64,000 nt of DNA from assembly GCA_014584705.1 (NCBI GenBank), contig JACTMJ010000020.1, forward strand, positions 1-64,000, in the 5' to 3' direction. The translations under genes were made by a program, and so were the position numbers. Source of the DNA: Acidobacteriota bacterium (GTDB taxonomy: Bacteria > Acidobacteriota > Terriglobia > Bryobacterales > Bryobacteraceae). A model generated the notes under the pieces. The model saw only the letters and a list, made by a program, of their open reading frames with translations, did not search any database and had not been told where the DNA came from. Positions 53,532 through 61,340 of the stretch are shown here, in pieces (the stretch's first letter is position 1; each line of letters starts with the position of its first letter).

Positions 53532-54380
53532 TCAGCGCGTGGCGCTGATCCGGAAATCCGGCACGGCGGGCATGCGAAGAACGGTACACATCTCGAAGAG
53601 CCGCGAACGCGCCCGCGATCCGATGCGGTCCGCGAGGGAAGTGCGAATCATCGACTGCGCCGGCAGATGCGGATTGCGCTCGCGAAGACTGTCGCCGGCA
53701 TCCGGATCCGGGAGGTTCGTGGTCAAAATCGTGGGCTTCTGATGATTACAGCGGTAGGTGACGATGCCCGTAATCGTGTCCTCAATCCAATCGGAGACGC
53801 GGTGGCTGCCGAGATCGTCCAACAGCAGCACTTCCACTTCCAGTGCCGTGCTGTATGCATCGCGGGTGGAAGCTCCCGAAAGCGGATCGAAGCTCGAACG
53901 GATCATCTCCAGAAGCTGCTGATAGTCGAAAAAGCGACATTGATACCCCGCCGCAAGGAGTTCCCGGAGCACAGCCACCGCAAGGTGGGTCTTCCCGGTT
54001 CCCGGCGGTCCAACCAGCAACAACCCATTCGGATTCTTCTTTGGTGCGTTGCGAGGTCGGCGGGCAAGATCCTTGGCGTACCGGCTCACCTGAAACAGGG
54101 TGTCCCGCAGTTCTTTTTCCCAGGCCGGGTTTCCCCTCACGGTGGCGAAGTTATCAAAGGACGCTTCGCGATAAAGCGGAGGTATACCGGCCCGCTGGCA
54201 GAGCCCGTCCGGCGAAACGGCTTCCATGCAATCGCATGCGCTGGCGCCTTCGAGGCCGTGGCGCTCTTCCACAATCCATCCAGTTCCGCCGCAGCGCGGG
54301 CAATCGGGTCGGGGCATCGCTATTTCTTCATTATCGCGCCGCAACTCCGCTTGCGGGTCTCTCGAAATTGCGATACTCAT
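53532..54380 (-). CDS. DnaC/IstB-type AAA+ ATPase (helicase-loader-like)
   Basis: A 282-residue AAA+ protein. An N-terminal zinc motif CPRCGGTGW ... CDC is followed by the Walker A GPPGTGKTHLAVAVLREL, Walker B VLLLDDLGSH and sensor TILTTNLPD with an arginine-finger segment TSLADRIGSRARSRLFEM. This is the DnaC/DnaI family that loads the replicative helicase. IstB of IS21 is similar but lacks the zinc motif, and no transposase is nearby. Start: ATG at 54380, or the ATG at 54317 (MPRPDC), which would leave more room for the divergent promoters; neither has a strong ribosome site. Confidence 0.82.
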   Translation of the reverse strand: MSIAISRDPQAELRRDNEEIAMPRPDCPRCGGTGWIVEERHGLEGASACDCMEAVSPDGLCQRAGIPPLYREASFDNFATVRGNPAWEKELRDTLFQVSRYAKDLARRPRNAPKKNPNGLLLVGPPGTGKTHLAVAVLRELLAAGYQCRFFDYQQLLEMIRSSFDPLSGASTRDAYSTALEVEVLLLDDLGSHRVSDWIEDTITGIVTYRCNHQKPTILTTNLPDPDAGDSLRERNPHLPAQSMIRTSLADRIGSRARSRLFEMCTVLRMPAVPDFRISATR

Positions 54381-54433
54381 GAATCTTGCCGATTCCGTAA
54401 CCCGGTGCGAACGAGATGCCGGGAAAGGACTTC

Positions 54434-55561
54434 ATGAATATCCTTGTAGCCAATCTTGGTTCCACTTCGGTGAAATATCAGCTTCTCGACATGCCGTCCG
54501 AGACCGTGCTCGCCAAGGGAAAAATCGAACGCGTAACGGACTATCGCGCGGCCGTCGCGGAGGTGCGCAAGCTGGATGCGCCCGTCGATGCCGTCGCGTT
54601 CAAGGCCGTGCATGCCGGGCCGGATTACTGCGGAACCTACCTGGTGGACGACGGCGTTCTGCAGGCAATGGAAGAGTATTGCTCCGTCGCGCCCCTGCAC
54701 AACCGCATTTACCTCGATGGCATTCGCGCCTTCCAGGAAGCAATGGCCGGAACTCCGATGATTGCGGCGTTTGAAACGGAGTTTCATGCCAACCGTCCGG
54801 CCTGGGCCAAGCGCTACGGCATTCCCCAGGAGTGGTGCGAGAAGTATGGCATTCTGCGCTACGGCTTTCACGGGGCCTCGCACGAGTGGGTCAGCGAGCG
54901 CAGCGCGGAATTGCTCGACCGGCCGAAGACGGAATTGCGGGTGGTGAGCTGCCATCTGGGCGGAAGCTCTTCGGTCTGCGCGATCCGCGGTGGCGTAAGC
55001 ATCGATTGCTCCATGGGGTTTTCTCCCCAGTCCGGTCTCGAAAATGCCACGCGCCACGGGGAACTCGATCCGTTTGCCGTGTTCTATCTCCAGAAGAAGC
55101 TGAACTTGAGCACGGAGGAACTGGTTGGCCGCCTGCTCGAAGAAGGGGGGCTCACCGGCCTCTCCGGCGTCGAAGGCGGAGACATCCGCGACATCGTGAA
55201 GGCCGCCGAACGCGGAGACCAGAAGGCAAGCGAGACCTTCGATTTGTTTTGCTATTCCGTGAAGAAATACGTGGGCGCTTACGCGGCGGCGTTGGAAGGG
55301 TTGGATGCCATCGCATTCACCGGCGGCATCGGCGAGAATGGCTTCCGCGTACGGTCCATGGTCTGCCTCGGCTTGGCATTTTTGGGTGTGGAACTCGATG
55401 AGTCCGTCAACGTCTCCCAGAGCGGAGACCGCATCATCTCCGCGCCAGCGAGCAAAACGAAGGTTCTGGTGGTGGAAGCGAACGAGGAACGCATCGTGGC
55501 CCGGCGTGCCACCCGCGTGCTGCGGCGGTTGGAGAAGCCGCCCGTCGCCATCCGAGCCTAG
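54434..55561 (+). CDS. acetate-kinase-family enzyme, divergent
   Basis: A 375-residue ASKHA carboxylate kinase, shorter than the usual 400. It opens MNILVANLGSTSVKYQLL and contains YGFHGASHEWVS, HLGGSSSVCAI, DCSMGFSPQSGLENATRHGE and AIAFTGGIGENG. Two catalytic positions differ from textbook AckA: the RVVHGG motif is KAVHAG (Arg to Lys) and FDTAFH is FETEFH (Asp to Glu). The substrate may be another carboxylate. pta is not adjacent. AAAGGAC lies 4-10 bases before the ATG at 54434. Confidence 0.85.
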   Translation: MNILVANLGSTSVKYQLLDMPSETVLAKGKIERVTDYRAAVAEVRKLDAPVDAVAFKAVHAGPDYCGTYLVDDGVLQAMEEYCSVAPLHNRIYLDGIRAFQEAMAGTPMIAAFETEFHANRPAWAKRYGIPQEWCEKYGILRYGFHGASHEWVSERSAELLDRPKTELRVVSCHLGGSSSVCAIRGGVSIDCSMGFSPQSGLENATRHGELDPFAVFYLQKKLNLSTEELVGRLLEEGGLTGLSGVEGGDIRDIVKAAERGDQKASETFDLFCYSVKKYVGAYAAALEGLDAIAFTGGIGENGFRVRSMVCLGLAFLGVELDESVNVSQSGDRIISAPASKTKVLVVEANEERIVARRATRVLRRLEKPPVAIRA

Positions 55562-55585
55562 GCGTGCGGCAACCCGGCGGATCGC

Positions 55586-56047
55586 CTACTTCACGGGCGG
55601 GAACGGCACCAGCATGTCTTCTTTCCGCATGATGAGCGTACTTGTGTTGTAGCTGGCCAATTCGAATTCGTGCCCGTGCGTAATCGCGTCCGTCGGGCAG
55701 GCCTCCACGCAGTATCCGCAGAAAATGCAGCGGCTGTAATCGATGTTGTAGACGCTCGCATAGCGTTCCCCGCCACTGATCCGTTTCTGCTCCTTGTTCT
55801 CTTCGGCCTCGATGTAGATGCAATGCACGGGGCACGCCGCCGAGCAGAGGAAACAGGCGACGCATTTTTCCATTCCGTTCGCGTCGCGCTGCAACTCATG
55901 TTTGCCGCGATAGCGCTCCTGGAGCTTCGCCGGGCCGTCCGGATAATCTTCCGTCACGGTGGGCGACATCATCTCCTTGAAAGTGACGCCCATCCCCTTC
56001 GCGATGGCGGACGCGCCTCCCAGAATGTCGGTGACCTTGTTACCCAT
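55586..56047 (-). CDS. nuoI: NuoI-like ferredoxin subunit, orphan
   Basis: A 153-residue protein with two [4Fe-4S] motifs, CVACFLCSAACP and CIFCGYCVEACP, and the NuoI context YPDGPAKLQERYRGKHELQR and EAEENKEQKRISGGERYA. NuoI relays electrons between the peripheral clusters of complex I. No other nuo gene lies near. Its neighbours are a CoA-disulfide reductase and a STAS protein, so it may work with a different oxidoreductase or simply be separated from the nuo operon. Confidence 0.88.
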   Translation of the reverse strand: MGNKVTDILGGASAIAKGMGVTFKEMMSPTVTEDYPDGPAKLQERYRGKHELQRDANGMEKCVACFLCSAACPVHCIYIEAEENKEQKRISGGERYASVYNIDYSRCIFCGYCVEACPTDAITHGHEFELASYNTSTLIMRKEDMLVPFPPVK

Positions 56048-56098
56048 GGTTATCTCCTAGCTTAGCGAAACACGGCCGCGAATGTGGACACAAGGCGT

Positions 56099-57403
56099 TC
56101 AGCCGGTCTCCTTCAGCAACTGCTGGGCGGCGATCAGCAGCGGATCCCAAACCGTGGCGTAGGGCGGCGCGTAGCAAAGATCCGCGAACTGGAACTCCTC
56201 CACCCGCAGGCCGGCCGTGAGCGCGGTGGCCAGCACATTGATGCGGCCTTCCACGCCATCCGTTCCAACCAGCGCGCCGCCGAGAAGCCTGCCGCTGTTC
56301 CGGTCGGCGACCAACTTAACCTTCACCGCCTCCCCGCCGAAATACGAAGCGCGCGTGTGGGCCTCAACCGTGGCGGAGACCGGCCGAAACCCCGCCTCCC
56401 GCGCCGTTGCTTCGGAAAGCCCCGTCACGCCCACCGCGATGCCGCATACGCGCAAGATCGACGTGCCCAGCACGCCGGGGAATCGCTCCCGCCGTCCCGC
56501 GGCATTCGCGCCCGCAACGCGGCCCATTTTGTTCGCCGTCGTGCCCAGTGGAATCCACGCGGGCGCGTTCAGAAGCAGGTGATGCGTTTCCGCGCAATCC
56601 CCTGCCGCATAGATGCCGGCGATGCTGGTCTCCAGTAACTCATTCACGGCGATTGCGCCGCTGCGCCCCAGGGCGAGCCCGGCCGAGGCGGCAATTTCCG
56701 AGTTAGGCCGAATCCCGGGGGCCAAGATCACGGCATCCGCCGGGAACCCATCCACTGCACCCTCGCGAATCTCCCGCACCGGCTGCCCGAGATGCAGCGC
56801 GACACCCGCCTGTGCGAGGCGTTCCTGAATCCGCTCCGAAAGCCATTCGTCCCGCCAGCCCGGAAAATGGTCGGATCGGTCGAACAGGCTCACCTCCAGG
56901 CCGCGCGCCAGCAGCGATTCCGCCATTTCAAGACCCACAAAACCTGCGCCCACAATGGCCGCGCGGCGGGGTTGACGCTCCCTGAGAAAGGCCTCCAGGC
57001 GCTGAGCATCCTCCCATGTGTGGAACGGGAAGCAATGGGGCAAATGATCGCCCGCAATAGGCGGAGTGGCGGTTCGCGCGCCGGTGGCGATCACCAGACG
57101 GTCATAGGCCAGATCTTCCCCGCCCGCCAGCCGTACCCGACGGCGTGAAGGAAGAATCTCGTCCACCGAGGTGTTTACGCGCACCCGGATATCCCTCTCG
57201 CTCTCAAAAAACGCGGGAGGATGGACAATCAATGCATTGGCGTCTTTGACCGCGCCGCCAATCCAATACGGGAGTCCGCAGGCGCCATAGGAAACGACGG
57301 GGCCGCGTTCAATTACGGTGATCTTCAGATCGGGGGAGATCCGCCGCGCCCGGGAGGCAGCGCTCATTCCGGCGGCCACGCCGCCGATCACCACAAGATG
57401 CAT
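56099..57403 (-). CDS. FAD-dependent CoA-disulfide reductase / NADH oxidase family
   Basis: A 434-residue flavoprotein. The FAD motif is MHLVVIGGVAAGMSAASRAR, the redox-active cysteine is C42 in VVSYGACGLPYWIGG, the NAD fold is AAIVGAGFVGLEMAESLLAR, and the second FAD motif is GIYAAGDCAETHH. A single cysteine in SYGACGLPY marks CoA-disulfide reductases and related NADH oxidases. It starts three bases after the STAS stop and lies in the same minus-strand run with nuoI. Confidence 0.9.
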   Translation of the reverse strand: MHLVVIGGVAAGMSAASRARRISPDLKITVIERGPVVSYGACGLPYWIGGAVKDANALIVHPPAFFESERDIRVRVNTSVDEILPSRRRVRLAGGEDLAYDRLVIATGARTATPPIAGDHLPHCFPFHTWEDAQRLEAFLRERQPRRAAIVGAGFVGLEMAESLLARGLEVSLFDRSDHFPGWRDEWLSERIQERLAQAGVALHLGQPVREIREGAVDGFPADAVILAPGIRPNSEIAASAGLALGRSGAIAVNELLETSIAGIYAAGDCAETHHLLLNAPAWIPLGTTANKMGRVAGANAAGRRERFPGVLGTSILRVCGIAVGVTGLSEATAREAGFRPVSATVEAHTRASYFGGEAVKVKLVADRNSGRLLGGALVGTDGVEGRINVLATALTAGLRVEEFQFADLCYAPPYATVWDPLLIAAQQLLKETG

Positions 57404-57406
57404 GCC

Positions 57407-57805
57407 TTAGACCTGATTCTGTCCGCGAAGAAATTCGAGAATATCGAACTTCCGGACTTCCCGCCCCGGAAAGAAGCTGTCCACCGCGGCTTGCTCCTGA
57501 TCGAAAACTTCGAAGACCGTTTCGAGCTTCGTGAGTAGCATCAGTTCGATGTTGCGCCGGGTAAGCCGCATCAGCTTGAGCGTACCGCCGTTTTTCCGGA
57601 ACGTCGAAAAGCAGTAGACCAGCGTTCCCAGACCGGAGCTGTCGATGTAATCCACCTCCGCAAGGTCCAGAATGAGATTCTTCACCCCTTCGTCGCTCAG
57701 CCTCTTGATCAGTTCCTTCAGCGACGCTGTGGCCTCACCCACAATAAGCTTGCCGCTCAGGGCGACGATGGTGATTCCATCCGATGTTCTTCGCTCAAAT
57801 TGCAT
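57407..57805 (-). CDS. STAS-domain anti-sigma-factor antagonist
   Basis: A 132-residue STAS protein of the SpoIIAA/RsbV type. The phospho-acceptor is in LDLAEVDYIDSSGLGTLVYC (S56 or S57). The N-terminus MQFERRTSDGITIVALSGKL is the standard beta-strand pair. Proteins like this bind an anti-sigma kinase when unphosphorylated. No RsbW/RsbU partner is in the window, so its kinase and sigma factor are elsewhere. The start at 57805 gives the normal family N-terminus. Confidence 0.9.
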   Translation of the reverse strand: MQFERRTSDGITIVALSGKLIVGEATASLKELIKRLSDEGVKNLILDLAEVDYIDSSGLGTLVYCFSTFRKNGGTLKLMRLTRRNIELMLLTKLETVFEVFDQEQAAVDSFFPGREVRKFDILEFLRGQNQV

Positions 57806-57954
57806 ATCTGGACATCCCGGACGGTCTTCCCGCGCCGTGGTCCGGCACAAGAGCCCTCATGCCAAGAATAGCGTACGGAACGTCCGCAAGGCCTCTCGAC
57901 GGCACGCAAACGACGGCGGTCCCTGAATCCGGGCGTCGTCGCATGGAGAGGCTA

Positions 57955-58650
57955 TTATCCCACCCGGGAAGGCTGCGCTGCTTCTCTCGGTTCGATCGTA
58001 TAGCCGATGCCGCGAACGGTCTGGATCAGCCGGACGGGGTGGGAGTCGTCCACTTTGCTCCGCAGATGCCGGATGTAGACGTCCACGATGTTGGTGAGGC
58101 CGTCGTAATCCCGTTCCCAGACATGCTGCACAATCTGCGTGCGGCTCAAATGGTGGCTCGCGTTTCGCATCAGGTATTCGAGGATGTCGAATTCCTTGGG
58201 AGCCAGGTCAATCTGATGCCCACCCCGGCTCACCCTGCGGCGCACGCAATCAAGGATCAGATCGGCCACCTGAAGCCGATCCTGGTTCGGCTTTGACCTT
58301 CGTAAGACCGCGCGGATCCGGGCTTGCAGTTCAATCAGGGCGAAGGGCTTCACCATGTAGTCGTCGGCCCCCAGTTCCAGGCCGCGCACCCGTTCTTCCA
58401 CCGCGGCGCGCCCGCTCAGCACAATCACGGGAATATCGCCCTTGCGATTGCGGACCTTCTCGAGAAGCCGGAGCCCGTCAATATCCGGTAGGGTCAGTTC
58501 CAGGATGAGCAGGTCGAATTGGTCCGCCGCCAGTTTGGCAAGCGCTTCTTCCCCGGTGCCAACGCACTCCACTTGGTAGCCGACGCCGGCCAGAGAGTGG
58601 GCAAGAAATTCGGAGATCCCCTTCTCGCCATCAACGATGAGAAGCCTCAT
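57955..58650 (-). CDS. OmpR-type response regulator with Glu at the phospho-acceptor site
   Basis: A 231-residue winged-helix response regulator. The receiver opens MRLLIVDGEKGISE, has S79 in PVIVLSGR and K101 in MVKPFALIELQARIRAVL, all typical. The phospho-acceptor position in FDLLILELTLPDIDG is Glu51, not Asp, and the acidic pair before it is D7-G8-E9. The DNA-binding domain reads LAPKEFDILEYLMRNASHHL and VDVYIRHLRSKVDD. No histidine kinase is adjacent. It may be locked in an active-like state or controlled otherwise. It probably starts the unit with the STAS gene. Confidence 0.9.
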   Translation of the reverse strand: MRLLIVDGEKGISEFLAHSLAGVGYQVECVGTGEEALAKLAADQFDLLILELTLPDIDGLRLLEKVRNRKGDIPVIVLSGRAAVEERVRGLELGADDYMVKPFALIELQARIRAVLRRSKPNQDRLQVADLILDCVRRRVSRGGHQIDLAPKEFDILEYLMRNASHHLSRTQIVQHVWERDYDGLTNIVDVYIRHLRSKVDDSHPVRLIQTVRGIGYTIEPREAAQPSRVG

Positions 58651-58879
58651 GGTGAGACTGCTGCCTTTCCAGGTGCGGCCGTTTTGAGTACACCCGCCCA
58701 TACCTGAGCGGTTTAGGCGACCACTGTGAAGGAAAAGTTACCCACCGCGCGCGAATAAAGCAATGTTCGCGACAAAGCGGTCACCGTACCGCGGCAACGC
58801 TTGCGGCTGCATAGCCATTCCAGCCTGATTAGAGAACGGAATCGCGAGGACGTTGCACGAATGTGGAACTCCGTTCCCT

Positions 58880-60052
58880 CTAGCTCTCCGCCTCCGTCTC
58901 CGGAATCGGTGACCTTCCCGGAGGGCGCAGCGTGCCCATCCAGGCCCAGACTTCCCGCCGCCTTCGCCAGGCCAGGGCCAATCCCACCATGGCCGCTACC
59001 AGTCCCAGGCTGAAAACCGCTGTTTCGGCTACCGACAACTGCTCTTTCCAGAACCAAAGCCAGCGCCCATAGACGATCTCCAGGTGAACCCAGTAGACAA
59101 GCAGCGAAGAGGTGCCCAACAAGGTCACGAAACTGAAGTTACGCGACGGCAGGCAATTGAGCCAAAGATACGCGAAACAAATTACGAGCAGTATAACGCC
59201 AATCTTAATAAATACCAATGATGGACTATTCAGCCAGAAATCCGACGTGCGATAGATCGAATAGGGAAGCGAGGCAATGTAGCTCGCCCCGAGAATCATC
59301 GTGAGTCCAGCCAGGCAGGTCCACTGCATGAAGCGGTCCAGTTCCGCCTTGGGGGAAAGCCGCAGCATGCTGCCGAAGGCCACGCCGAATGCCGTGAATG
59401 CCGCCCAGGGAAAGAGCCCGAAGATCTCCGTGCTCGGCGCCAGATAGGCTCGCAGCAGCGGGTGGGAACCGTCCCATGGCAGTCCGGAAACCACGGGAGC
59501 CAGCAGGGAAATCGCAGTGCCGATCAGCAGCGAAACCTTGATCCGTTCGGCGGTGGTGAAGAACGCGGTGAAGGCCATCAGCGCCAGCGAGATTCCCATG
59601 CAGTTCAGCACGTCCACTTTCAGAATGTCGTCCGGACGCGCCCATGGCCAGGCGAACAGAAAGGCTTGCAGGCGGACGCCCAGGGCAAGCAACATCAAAT
59701 ACCCGGCCCGGCGAAGTCCAGCGGCCAGGCGGCCCATGCCATCCATGCCCCGGCGCTCCCGGCTATCCAGCAAAAAGGATAGCGTGATACCCGTAAGAAA
59801 CAGGAAAATTGCCGCCGGTATCCCGCCGACGAATTGAGAGAGCGTATAGACGTCTCCCTTGCGGTCTCCCGGGTTGAGCAGGGAATGAAAACTGTGCCCC
59901 TGCAGCATGATCAGCGCTGCAACTCCGCGGGTCCAGTCGATAAAGGTCAGGCGGCCTTCCGTGCTTGTCTTCGCTTTCTGGCCGCCGGAAGGGGGTTGTG
60001 CGGGTTGTGCATCCGCACTGCTGCTGGTGGTGGTTTGAATGTCGGTAGACAA
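58880..60052 (-). CDS. DUF1624 / heparan-acetyltransferase-like membrane protein
   Basis: A 390-residue protein with about ten membrane helices. After a 30-residue hydrophilic Ser/Gln/Pro-rich lead it begins RLTFIDWTRGVAALIMLQGH, the D-W-x-R-G-x-A and Q-x-H pattern of the DUF1624 acyltransferase group, related to HGSNAT and OpgC. Helices continue to VWAWMGTLRPPG. It likely transfers an acyl group to an envelope glycan. The LolA-like gene ends three bases before its start. Confidence 0.82.
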   Translation of the reverse strand: MSTDIQTTTSSSADAQPAQPPSGGQKAKTSTEGRLTFIDWTRGVAALIMLQGHSFHSLLNPGDRKGDVYTLSQFVGGIPAAIFLFLTGITLSFLLDSRERRGMDGMGRLAAGLRRAGYLMLLALGVRLQAFLFAWPWARPDDILKVDVLNCMGISLALMAFTAFFTTAERIKVSLLIGTAISLLAPVVSGLPWDGSHPLLRAYLAPSTEIFGLFPWAAFTAFGVAFGSMLRLSPKAELDRFMQWTCLAGLTMILGASYIASLPYSIYRTSDFWLNSPSLVFIKIGVILLVICFAYLWLNCLPSRNFSFVTLLGTSSLLVYWVHLEIVYGRWLWFWKEQLSVAETAVFSLGLVAAMVGLALAWRRRREVWAWMGTLRPPGRSPIPETEAES

Positions 60053-60055
60053 CGC

Positions 60056-60745
60056 TTACTTTTGCGGGTACTCCCGCTTCACTCCTGGAGGGAGGTCAAG
60101 TTTTAGATCCGCGGGCGTCAGGCCTGGATTCACCTTACTATTGCGGTAAGTGACTTCCATATAGTCGTCGGAAGGCTCCACGAACTTTTGCCGGACCGGA
60201 TAGGCTTGCCCATCGGGGATCCACATTTCGACGCTCTTTAACGATTCTCGCACTTTTGTAGACTTTGGTGTAAGTACGATCTTCGTCGTGTCAATACCAT
60301 TAATCTTTTCCTGTCCGGCGACCTTCACGGTATAGGCTTTCGCAATATCTTTTCCGCTGCTCCCAAACCCCAGCAACAGAAACTGGTCGATCAGTCCGCG
60401 GTTCTTGCCCACATCGAAAATCTGGACCGTATTGATCTTGGGATAGAAAATCTCCACCTCGTCGCCTTGAAAGGAAACCGCGCGCTCATTCGGCTTCGCG
60501 ATCTGGATGCGCGCACGCATGTCCTTGCCGGAGCGCAGGATTGCCATCGATCCGCTCTCCTCGGAACGGTCGTCCAGAATCGCGGTATATTTCACCCGAA
60601 CGATATCGGCGCGCAGGCTCTTGAATGTCGCCGCGGCCGCATCCAGCCGGGAAAGGATTTCTTTCTCCGTGGCGGCATGCGCCGGCTGGGAAACGGCGAC
60701 GCCAAAGCTGGCGAGCGCGAGCAGCGTCACTATCCAATTGCGCAT
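60056..60745 (-). CDS. LolA-like outer-membrane lipoprotein-sorting protein
   Basis: A 229-residue periplasmic protein (signal ALASFGVAVSQPAHA) with the LolA/LolB half-barrel: FKSLRADIVRVKYTAILDDR, SGSMAILRSGKDMRARIQIA, GDEVEIFYPKINTVQIFDVG, VEMWIPDGQAYPVRQKFVEP and YMEVTYRNSKVNPGL. Such proteins carry lipoproteins or other lipids between membranes. GGAGGG lies 9 bases before the ATG at 60745. It sits between a small membrane protein and the DUF1624 acyltransferase. Confidence 0.85.
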   Translation of the reverse strand: MRNWIVTLLALASFGVAVSQPAHAATEKEILSRLDAAAATFKSLRADIVRVKYTAILDDRSEESGSMAILRSGKDMRARIQIAKPNERAVSFQGDEVEIFYPKINTVQIFDVGKNRGLIDQFLLLGFGSSGKDIAKAYTVKVAGQEKINGIDTTKIVLTPKSTKVRESLKSVEMWIPDGQAYPVRQKFVEPSDDYMEVTYRNSKVNPGLTPADLKLDLPPGVKREYPQK

Positions 60746-60797
60746 CGGTCTGGTCCCTCCGGATGATCTCGTCAAAAGGCTGGCCGCGGCGTCCGCG

Positions 60798-61178
60798 CTA
60801 GGGTGCGGTAATCGCAACATAGCCATGAACCGCGCCGTCACCCGAATTCATGGCATCGATTCGTACGACGCGCCGTGTGCGTCCCGTTCGGTCGCTGAGG
60901 ATGGAGGACACACGCTCCGCGCGCTGCTGCGGGGGAATCGCCTCCACAACGCTGCCCTCCAGCCAGTAGCGCTCACCGGCATCCGAAGGGGGCAGCATCA
61001 CGATATTGTCTTTCGATTTGTCCAGCGTCGGCTGGTCCCGAAAGATGTAGGCGGGCGTAAGGAAGATAAATGCCAGAATCGCGCCTACCTTGATGTCGTA
61101 GGCGACGCTGCCCCTGGGGAAATCCCACATGAACAGACGCTTCCATCCGGCGACACGACTTTCGTTCACAGCTACCAC
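60798..61178 (-). CDS. unknown single-helix membrane protein
   Basis: A 126-residue protein of no family I can name. A charged N-terminus with KRLFMWDFPRGSVAYDIKVG is followed by one helix (AILAFIFLTPAYIF) and a C-terminal domain (YWLEGSVVEAIPPQQRAERV, RVVRIDAMNSGDGAVHGYVA). The start is GTG at 61178. It lies 52 bases upstream of the LolA-like gene in the same direction and probably belongs to that envelope unit. Confidence 0.7.
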   Translation of the reverse strand: MVAVNESRVAGWKRLFMWDFPRGSVAYDIKVGAILAFIFLTPAYIFRDQPTLDKSKDNIVMLPPSDAGERYWLEGSVVEAIPPQQRAERVSSILSDRTGRTRRVVRIDAMNSGDGAVHGYVAITAP

Positions 61179-61340
61179 GATATCATGCCCCCTCCCCGCC
61201 CAAGCCCGTCAACGCCGTTCGCCAAGGCCGCTGCGTTGGGGCCGGACAGTGGTAGGACGGAAGGGCAACGGGCGAGGTTTCCGCCTCGAAGCCGGCCGTC
61301 CCCGCCGACGAGACCAATCTCTGGAATAGAGCCGCGCCTC

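Noticed and set aside
53532-54380. DnaC-like ATPase as IstB of an IS21 element
   Set aside because: No IstA transposase, no terminal repeats nearby, and it carries an N-terminal zinc motif typical of helicase loaders.
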